NCBI GenBank assembly: GCA_947476855.1
Contig: CANJSR010000144.1
Location: 1-10,618, forward strand
From: Acetobacteraceae bacterium
GTDB taxonomy: Bacteria > Pseudomonadota > Alphaproteobacteria > Acetobacterales > Acetobacteraceae
Length of the DNA: 10,618 nt
Reading direction: 5' to 3'
Below are positions 5,540 through 10,618 of this stretch, one piece after another. A program made the position numbers and the translations under genes. The notes under the pieces were generated by a model, which was not told where the DNA came from, ran no database searches, and saw only the letters and a list, made by a program, of their open reading frames with translations. Position 1 is the first letter of the stretch. Each line of letters opens with the position of its first letter.

Positions 5540-7759
5540 ATGGCGCGCGCTCCCATCCTGTCACGAGCCGCCCCCTGGCTCGTCCTGGCCCTTCTCGCGG
5601 CGTCCGGATCCGCCCAGGCGCAGCTTGGCAATTTCGCGACGGCCCGGACGGCGTCGTCCTCCGATCCCGTGACATTCAACGCCGATGAGGTGGAGTACGA
5701 CCGGGCCAACGCGCTGGTCATCGCCCGCGGCCGGGTGGAGGCGTGGCAGAACGACCGCGTGCTGCGGGCCGACAAGATCACCTTCGACCGCAACACCGGC
5801 GTCGCGGCCGCGCACGGCAACGTCGTGCTGATGGAGCCCGACGGCCAGGTGATGTTCGCCGACTACGCCGAGATGTCGCGCAACATGCGCGACGGCGTGC
5901 TGAAGGAAATGAGCGCGCTGCTCACGGAAAACGGCCGCCTGGCAGCCAACGGCGCGCGCCGCACCGACGGGACGATCAACGAATTGTCGCACGTGGTCTA
6001 CTCGACCTGCGACCTGTGCGCGACGGACCCGACCCGCCCGCCGCTTTGGCAGGTGCGCTCCCGGACCGCGGTGCAGGACCAGGAAAAGAAGATCATCGAG
6101 TACCAGGACGCGACGCTCGAGATCTACGGCCTGCCGGTCGCCTATGCGCCATATTTCTGGCATCCCGATCCGTCGGTGAAGCGGGCGTCCGGCATCCTGC
6201 CGCCGTCGATGGGCGTGGGGTCGAATATCGGCGCCTTCTACAGCCAGCCCTATTTCTGGGTGATCGACGACCAGTCCGATGCGACGATCGTGCCGACGGT
6301 CACCACCCGCTCGGGCCCCGACCTGAACGTCGAATACCGGCGGCGGTTCAACAACGGCACGCTGGTCCTGAACCCGTCCGTTGGCTACACCGACAACTCG
6401 ATCCAGGGCGCCATCGCCTCGCGCGGGCAGTTCAGCATCGACGACACCTGGCGCTGGGGCTTCGACGTCAACCGCGCCTCCTCGGTCCGTTACCTGCTGA
6501 ACTTCAACCGGGCGGCGTCCTTCGCCGGCAACCTCAACCTGCTGACCAGCCAGGTCTTCACCGAGGGATTCGGCCAGGGGGCCTATGCCCGTGTCGACGC
6601 CAAGGGCTACCAGTCGCTGAACACATCCTCGCCCTCCTCCAAGCTGCCGATCGTGCTGCCGCGCGCCCAGTACAGCTATTTCGGCCTGCCCGACCGGTTC
6701 GGCGGGCGGACGATCGCGAGCATGGACGCATTCAACGTGATGCGCAGCGACGGCACCACGACCAGGCGCGCCAAGCTGTCGATGACGTGGGAGCGGCCGT
6801 TCACCGGCGCGCTGGGCGATCTGTGGAAGATTTCGCTGCGCAACGACGTGATCGCCTATGACGCGACGCACCTCAACTCCCAGCCCACCTTCGGCACCGG
6901 GGGCAGCGTGTCGACGGCGCGGGCGCTGCCGCAGATGGCGGTCGACTTCCGCTGGCCCTTCGCCCGCCGCTCGGGCAGCTGGGGCACCCAGGTGATCGAG
7001 CCGATCGCCCAGGTCATCGTCGCGCCGCAGACCGGCGACAGCCAGAACAGCCGCTACCCAAACGAGGACAGCCTGGATTTCGAGTTCTCGGACGCCAACC
7101 TGTTCGGCTTCAACCGCTTCCCCGGCGTCGACCGGCTGGAAGGCGGCGTGCGCGCCAATCTGGGCCTGCGCGCGGCCTGGTACCTGAACGGCACCGCGTT
7201 CGAGGGGATCATCGGCCAGTCCTACCGCACGACCGAGAATACCGTCTTCCCGGTCGGGTCCGGGCTGCGCGACAAGGTCTCCGACGTCGTCCTGCGCGGC
7301 ACCTTCACGCCGAACCGCTATCTGGACCTGACCTACAGGACCCGGCTCGACAAAACCAACATGGCCACCCGCATGGCCGAGGCGACGACCAGCTTCGGCG
7401 TCAAGGAATTCCGCGTCACCGGCGGATATTTCTATTCATCCACCAACCCCTACAGCTACTACGATCAGGCGCCGCCGCCGCCGTCCACCAGCGACTACTA
7501 TCAGGCGCGGAACGAGATCATCGCCGGGGTGTCCTCCGACTGGGGCAAGGTCCGCTTCCAGGGCTATGCCCGCCAGGACCTGTCGCGCAAGCGCCTGGTC
7601 GCCTATGGAGCCGACCTGATCTACGAGGACGAGTGTTTCATTTTCGATCTGCGTGTATATCGCCGCAATACGTCGTTGAACGACGACAACGGCTCGACCA
7701 CCGTCCTGCTGCTGTTCACGCTCAAGACCCTTGGCGAGTTCGGGTATCGCGCGCTGTAG
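5540..7759 (+). CDS. lptD: LPS assembly outer-membrane protein LptD
   Basis: LptD is the outer-membrane beta-barrel which, with the lipoprotein LptE, inserts LPS into the outer leaflet. The 739-aa product begins with a signal peptide (MARAPILSRAAPWLVLALLAA, likely cleaved after AQA at residue 27). An OstA/LptA-like beta-jellyroll covers about 43-140 (VTFNADEVEYDR onward), and a long barrel follows from about 190 to the end, with alternating aromatic and polar strands and VYRRNTSLNDDNGSTTVLLLFTLKTLG near the C-terminus. Cysteines are C157 and C160 in STCDLCATDP and a single C699 in EDECFIF; disulfides between jellyroll and barrel are a known LptD maturation feature. A proline-rich loop (PPPP near 645) interrupts late strands. 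The ATG at 5540 gives a proper signal peptide; the frame open further upstream overlaps lptG and is not the gene. A GGAAGA around 5525-5530 is the likely ribosome binding site. Confidence 0.96.
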   Translation: MARAPILSRAAPWLVLALLAASGSAQAQLGNFATARTASSSDPVTFNADEVEYDRANALVIARGRVEAWQNDRVLRADKITFDRNTGVAAAHGNVVLMEPDGQVMFADYAEMSRNMRDGVLKEMSALLTENGRLAANGARRTDGTINELSHVVYSTCDLCATDPTRPPLWQVRSRTAVQDQEKKIIEYQDATLEIYGLPVAYAPYFWHPDPSVKRASGILPPSMGVGSNIGAFYSQPYFWVIDDQSDATIVPTVTTRSGPDLNVEYRRRFNNGTLVLNPSVGYTDNSIQGAIASRGQFSIDDTWRWGFDVNRASSVRYLLNFNRAASFAGNLNLLTSQVFTEGFGQGAYARVDAKGYQSLNTSSPSSKLPIVLPRAQYSYFGLPDRFGGRTIASMDAFNVMRSDGTTTRRAKLSMTWERPFTGALGDLWKISLRNDVIAYDATHLNSQPTFGTGGSVSTARALPQMAVDFRWPFARRSGSWGTQVIEPIAQVIVAPQTGDSQNSRYPNEDSLDFEFSDANLFGFNRFPGVDRLEGGVRANLGLRAAWYLNGTAFEGIIGQSYRTTENTVFPVGSGLRDKVSDVVLRGTFTPNRYLDLTYRTRLDKTNMATRMAEATTSFGVKEFRVTGGYFYSSTNPYSYYDQAPPPPSTSDYYQARNEIIAGVSSDWGKVRFQGYARQDLSRKRLVAYGADLIYEDECFIFDLRVYRRNTSLNDDNGSTTVLLLFTLKTLGEFGYRAL

Positions 7760-7777
7760 AACCGGGAGAGCTAGCGT

Positions 7778-9118
7778 ATGCCGTCTGCCTATTTCGTGCC
7801 GCATCGATGGCTGCCCCGGTTGGCGGCGGCGTTGCTTGCGGTCACCACGCTCCCGCAGCCACTGGCGGCCCAACCGCGGCCAGCCCAGCCGGCGGCCGCC
7901 ACGCCGGCGAACAAGCTGCCGGGCGATCGGATCATCGCGGTCGTCAACACCGATGTGATCAGCACCGGCGACGTGGACAACCGCGCCCGCCTGTTCGCCC
8001 TGTCCACCGGCATGCGGCTGTCCACCGACATCATCGACCGCCTGAAGCCGCAGATCGTCCGCCAATTGGTCGATGAACGGCTCCGGATGCAGGAAGCGCA
8101 GCGGCGCAAGGTCATCATTCCCGACCAGGCCATCGCCGCCGCGATCCGCGATATCGAGCAGCGCAACAACATGCCCCCCGGCATGCTGCGGATGCGCCTG
8201 TCCGTCGACGGTGTCGGCCAGCGCACCCTGATCAGCCAGATCCGCGCCCAACTCGCCTGGACCCAGGTCCTGCGGGAGCAGATGGGCGAACGCGGCAACA
8301 TCACCGAGGCCGATGTCGACGCGCAGCAGCGCCTGCTGGACCAGCTTGTCGGCAAGTCGGAGTACCGGGTGGGTGAAATCTTCATCCCGATCGACGACCC
8401 GGCGCAGACCGCAGATGCCCAGCGCTTCGCCGAGACGGTGATCGGGGAACTGCGCCACGGCGCTCCGTTCCAGATCGTCGCCGCCCAGTTCAGCCAGTCG
8501 CAGGGCGCGCTGGAAGGCGGCGACCGCGGCTGGGTGCAGCTCAGTCAGCTCGACCCCGGCGTCGCCGACCTGGTGACCCAGATGCCGCCTGGCGCGATCA
8601 GCAACCCGGTCAAGGTGCCGGGCGGCTTCTCGATCGTCACGCTGTTCGGCAAGCGGGAAATCGGCCGCGAGATGGGCACCGCCCTGACCCTGCGCCAGGT
8701 GTTCCTGCCATTCTCCTCTCCGCTGAACCCGCAGGCGCCAACCGAGCAGCAGAAGCAGGTGCTGGAACGGGCGCGCGGCATTTCCAACACGGCGCGTGGC
8801 TGTGAGCAGATCGAGCAGATCGGCCGCACCACCGATCCCAACCGCCCGGTTGATCCGGGGGAAATCCGGCTGGAGGGCGTCTCTCCGCCGCAGTTCCGCG
8901 CGATCCTGGCCGCCCTGCCGATCGGCAAGCCGTCGGAGCCGCTGGTCAGCCCCGATGGCATCGCCGTCGTGGTGATCTGCACCCGGGAGCAGAAGGTCAT
9001 GGCGACCATGACCAAGCAGGAAATCCAGCGCTATCTGTTGAATGAGCGGGTGGAGCTCCTGTCCCGCCAGTTGCTGCGGGACCTGCGCCGGCAGGCGACC
9101 ATCCAGATCCGGACCTGA
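7778..9118 (+). CDS. surA: Periplasmic chaperone/peptidyl-prolyl isomerase SurA
   Basis: SurA escorts unfolded outer-membrane proteins, LptD among them, through the periplasm. The 446-aa product starts with a signal peptide (hydrophobic stretch about 12-28, likely cleaved near LAA-Q at 32). The SurA N-terminal domain follows (RIIAVVNTDVISTGDVDNR, 51-69, to about 175), then a parvulin-like domain (about 196-295: YRVGEIFIPI to VPGGFSIVTLFGKREIG). A second, degenerate parvulin-like segment (about 300-402) and the C-terminal helix (RYLLNERVELLSRQLLRDLRRQATIQIR) complete it. The parvulin strand reads VGEIFIPI without the leading His of active parvulins, so this domain may bind rather than isomerise substrates. 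Two cysteines (C342, C401) lie in the degenerate part. GGGAG at 7764-7768, nine bases before ATG 7778, is a good ribosome binding site; the gene follows lptD by 18 bp. Confidence 0.94.
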   Translation: MPSAYFVPHRWLPRLAAALLAVTTLPQPLAAQPRPAQPAAATPANKLPGDRIIAVVNTDVISTGDVDNRARLFALSTGMRLSTDIIDRLKPQIVRQLVDERLRMQEAQRRKVIIPDQAIAAAIRDIEQRNNMPPGMLRMRLSVDGVGQRTLISQIRAQLAWTQVLREQMGERGNITEADVDAQQRLLDQLVGKSEYRVGEIFIPIDDPAQTADAQRFAETVIGELRHGAPFQIVAAQFSQSQGALEGGDRGWVQLSQLDPGVADLVTQMPPGAISNPVKVPGGFSIVTLFGKREIGREMGTALTLRQVFLPFSSPLNPQAPTEQQKQVLERARGISNTARGCEQIEQIGRTTDPNRPVDPGEIRLEGVSPPQFRAILAALPIGKPSEPLVSPDGIAVVVICTREQKVMATMTKQEIQRYLLNERVELLSRQLLRDLRRQATIQIRT

Positions 9119-9185
9119 TCCTGGTGGCGCCCTCGCGGGACGCGTGGAAGGGGTTCGGCCGCAAGCCGCGCCCCGGACACGGGTG

Positions 9186-10034
9186 GTGACCGAGCTGCCC
9201 CCCCTGCGCGACGTCATCGCCCGCCATGGGTTGAACGCGCGCCACTCGCTGGGCCAGCACTTCCTCCTCGACGCCAACCTGACCGCCCGCATCGCGCGGG
9301 AGGCCGGGACGCTGACCGGCCGGCATGTGATCGAGATCGGACCAGGCCCGGGCGGCCTGACCCGCGCCTTGCTGGCCAGCGACGCCGTGGACGTGACGGC
9401 GATCGAGCTTGACCGGCGGGCCGTCGCCGCGATGCACGAACTGGCGGAGCAGGCGGCCGGACGGCTGCATGTGATAGAGGCCGATGCCCTGCGGATCGAC
9501 GCCGCCTCGCTGACCCCGGCGCCGCGGCAGATCATCGCCAACCTGCCCTACAACGTCGCCTCCCCATTGCTGGTCGGCTGGCTGCGGCAGGCGGCGTCGT
9601 TCGAGCGGTTCACGCTGATGTTCCAGCAGGAGGTCGCGGAACGCATCGGCGCCGAACCCTCCACGTCGGCCTATGGCCGGCTGTCGGTGCTGGCGCAGTG
9701 GCTGTGCGCGGTCTCGGTCGTCATGCGGATCCCGCCCGCGGCCTTCGTGCCCCCTCCCAAGGTGTGGTCGGCGGTCGTCGTGCTGACGCCGCATGCCGAA
9801 CAGCCGGGGCCGGCTTTGTTCAAGGTGATGGAGGGCCTGACCGCCGCCGCCTTCGGCCAGCGGCGGAAGATGCTGCGCGGATCGCTGAAGGGGCTGGGTG
9901 GAGAGGCCCTGCTGGCCCGCGCGGGAATCGACGCCGAACGGCGGGCGGAGACGCTGTCGGTGGCGGAATTCGACCGGCTGGCGCGGATGCTGGCGGGGGA
10001 GACGCAAGGGCCAGATGGAGCCGGGGGCCCGTAA
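9186..10034 (+). CDS. rsmA: 16S rRNA (adenine1518-N6/adenine1519-N6)-dimethyltransferase RsmA (KsgA)
   Basis: RsmA uses S-adenosylmethionine to dimethylate two adjacent adenines in the 3'-terminal helix of 16S rRNA late in 30S assembly. The 282-aa product contains GQHFLLD (23-29), the SAM-binding EIGPGPGGLT (50-59), IELD (73-76) for the ribose, EADAL (98-102), the catalytic NLPYNVASPLL (119-129), FVPPPKVWSAVV (187-198) and FGQRRKMLRGSL (223-234). Length and motifs are standard for the family. The start is probably GTG at 9186 (or the adjacent GTG at 9183), because the family begins shortly before an LR-x-x-I-x-x-HGL motif. A GTG at 9144 is a longer alternative. No strong Shine-Dalgarno is visible. 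It follows surA by 67 bp, where pdxA would lie in many proteobacteria. Confidence 0.95.
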   Translation: MTELPPLRDVIARHGLNARHSLGQHFLLDANLTARIAREAGTLTGRHVIEIGPGPGGLTRALLASDAVDVTAIELDRRAVAAMHELAEQAAGRLHVIEADALRIDAASLTPAPRQIIANLPYNVASPLLVGWLRQAASFERFTLMFQQEVAERIGAEPSTSAYGRLSVLAQWLCAVSVVMRIPPAAFVPPPKVWSAVVVLTPHAEQPGPALFKVMEGLTAAAFGQRRKMLRGSLKGLGGEALLARAGIDAERRAETLSVAEFDRLARMLAGETQGPDGAGGP

Positions 10035-10037
10035 GCA

Positions 10038-10061
10038 GCGCCGCGAGGTCGAGAGGCGCGG
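10038..10061. terminator. GC-rich dyad between convergent rsmA and MNT genes
   Basis: The 27-bp gap between the two stop codons holds overlapping inverted repeats: CCGCG/CGCGG (10041-10045 with 10057-10061) and GCGCC/GGCGC (10038-10042 with 10055-10059). The place is right for a bidirectional transcription end, but stems are only 5 bp and no T-run follows on either side. This is a weak call. Confidence 0.25.
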
Positions 10062-10355
10062 TCAAAGCATCATCGCCTCGGCCCGGACCCTCGCCCCGAT
10101 ATGAGGTTTCAACGCCGCCGCCGCGACCAGGTCGACGCGCAGCCCGGTGATCGCGGCCAGCCGCTCTTCCAGGGCAAGAAATGACGACAATGGAATGGGA
10201 CGCGCGAACTCGACCAGCACATCAAGGTCGCTGTCAGGCGTGGCATCATCCCGCGTGCGCGAGCCGAACAGGGCCAGCGACCGGATGGGCCATTCTTCTC
10301 GAAGGGCCGGCAGAGCCGAACGCAGCAGCGCGGGGATGTCGCGGGTATCCAGCAT
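10062..10355 (-). CDS. Small MNT-type nucleotidyltransferase domain protein
   Basis: The 97-aa product is a minimal nucleotidyltransferase (MNT) domain of the polymerase-beta fold. SLALFGSRTRDDATPDSDLDVLVEF (26-50) carries the G-S motif (G31, S32) and the D-x-D metal pair (D43, D45). D75 in RVDLV is the likely third acidic residue, and KPHIGARVRAEA near the end fits the family. Such proteins are often MntA antitoxins that AMPylate a HEPN toxin (HepT) encoded next door. No HEPN gene is visible: the flanks are rsmA (convergent) and a 138-bp gap. The start chosen is ATG at 10355-10353 (MLDTRDIPALL); an open frame continuing upstream to 10505 would add 50 residues unlike the family. Codon choice looks slightly less GC3-biased than its neighbours, a hint of separate origin. 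Toxin-antitoxin function is inference. Confidence 0.82.
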   Translation of the reverse strand: MLDTRDIPALLRSALPALREEWPIRSLALFGSRTRDDATPDSDLDVLVEFARPIPLSSFLALEERLAAITGLRVDLVAAAALKPHIGARVRAEAMML

Positions 10356-10420
10356 GGGGATGCGCCGATCAGGATGGGAGCCAATAACATGGTTTAGGGG
10401 CACATGGGCAGGGTCAGCCA

Positions 10421-10445
10421 CCCCCACCCAATACCCAACCCACCC
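10421..10445 (-). promoter_or_regulatory. G-quadruplex motif (minus strand)
   Basis: Five C-runs on the plus strand (10421-10425, 10427-10429, 10434-10436, 10439-10441, 10443-10445), with spacers of 1, 4, 2 and 1 bases, give five G-runs on the minus strand. This satisfies the classical four-run G3 quadruplex rule with one spare. It lies between two divergent starts: 66 bases upstream of the MNT start and 49 bases upstream of the amidohydrolase start. A regulatory role is inference from position. Confidence 0.55.
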
Positions 10446-10493
10446 AACAAGTGGTATTTCCTCCCTCGATCCGAACGGGAAAGAGACCCAGCC

Positions 10494-10618
10494 ATGCCCG
10501 CGCATTACGACCTGATCATCCGCAACGGGACCTGCGTCCTGCCCTGGGCCATCGAGCTCACCGATGTCGGCGTCCGCAACGGGCGGATCATCGCGCTGGG
10601 CGTCGGCCCCGATGCCAC
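10494..10618 (+). CDS. Dihydroorotase-like amidohydrolase (N-terminal part)
   Basis: Only the first 41 codons are present; the gene continues past the right edge. The peptide MPAHYDLIIRNGTCVLPW followed by DVGVRNGRIIALG is the small beta-sandwich start of metal-dependent cyclic amidohydrolases (dihydroorotase, allantoinase, dihydropyrimidinase). In these, YDLIIRNG and V-x-x-GRI-x-x-(L)G recur. Metal-binding HxH and the other catalytic residues would lie downstream, out of view. GGGAAAGAG at 10477-10485, about eight bases before ATG 10494, is a good ribosome binding site. Dihydroorotase is favoured by the NGTCVLPW wording, but the exact substrate cannot be settled from this fragment. It is divergent from the MNT gene across a 138-bp gap. 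Confidence 0.72.
   Translation, partial: MPAHYDLIIRNGTCVLPWAIELTDVGVRNGRIIALGVGPDA

Noticed and set aside
4269..5675. Long minus-strand open frame opposite lptG, and similar long ones opposite lptD and surA (5561-6871, 7436-9541)
   Set aside because: These are Arg/Gln/His-rich compositional shadows of well-recognised plus-strand genes, with no domains of their own.
10356..10505. 50-codon upstream extension of the MNT protein
   Set aside because: It overlaps the amidohydrolase start and translates the G-run tract into a Trp/Val/Gly-rich stretch unlike MNT proteins, which begin near the ATG at 10355.

Overview
The window is GC-rich DNA with strong G/C preference at third codon positions. It looks like a chromosomal stretch of an alphaproteobacterium, most likely Acetobacteraceae/Rhodospirillales. 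Three observations point there: a fused ispDF gene (IspD and IspF in one chain), ispDF lying divergent from a dusB (nifR3) start, and lptF-lptG joined directly to lptD-surA-rsmA. The family-level placement is inference; no rRNA or marker tree is available here.

Layout. 1-102 (minus): N-terminal 34 codons of a DusB-type tRNA-dihydrouridine synthase running off the left edge. 103-433: the divergent intergenic region, mostly filled by a large composite palindrome (about 157-393) made of seven hairpins. 434-1564 (plus): ispDF, MEP-pathway isoprenoid synthesis. 1565-2037: 473 bp without a credible gene, with several hairpins and a possible three-way-junction RNA. 2038-3189 (plus): an FAD-dependent oxidoreductase of the geranylgeranyl-reductase/UbiH-like superfamily with a low-complexity tail. 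3251-9118 (plus): lptF, lptG, lptD and surA, tightly packed. 9186-10034 (plus): rsmA, following surA directly with no pdxA between them. 10062-10355 (minus): a small MNT-type nucleotidyltransferase, convergent with rsmA and without a visible HEPN partner. 10356-10493: a short gap holding a five-run G-quadruplex motif on the minus strand. 10494-10618 (plus): first 41 codons of a dihydroorotase-like amidohydrolase running off the right edge.

How the genes work together. LptF and LptG are the membrane subunits of the LPS export ABC transporter, LptD is the outer-membrane LPS translocon, and SurA is the periplasmic chaperone that helps fold barrels such as LptD. This is an envelope-biogenesis operon ending in the housekeeping 16S rRNA methyltransferase RsmA. 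IspDF supplies isoprenoid precursors, and the FAD oxidoreductase may act on a lipid or isoprenoid substrate, but that link is not demonstrated.

Most of the window is conserved housekeeping sequence. I see no convincing new multi-gene system. The signals most worth a second look are the symmetric hairpin element upstream of ispDF, the structured 1656-1749 segment, the missing pdxA, the solitary MNT gene and the G-quadruplex motif.
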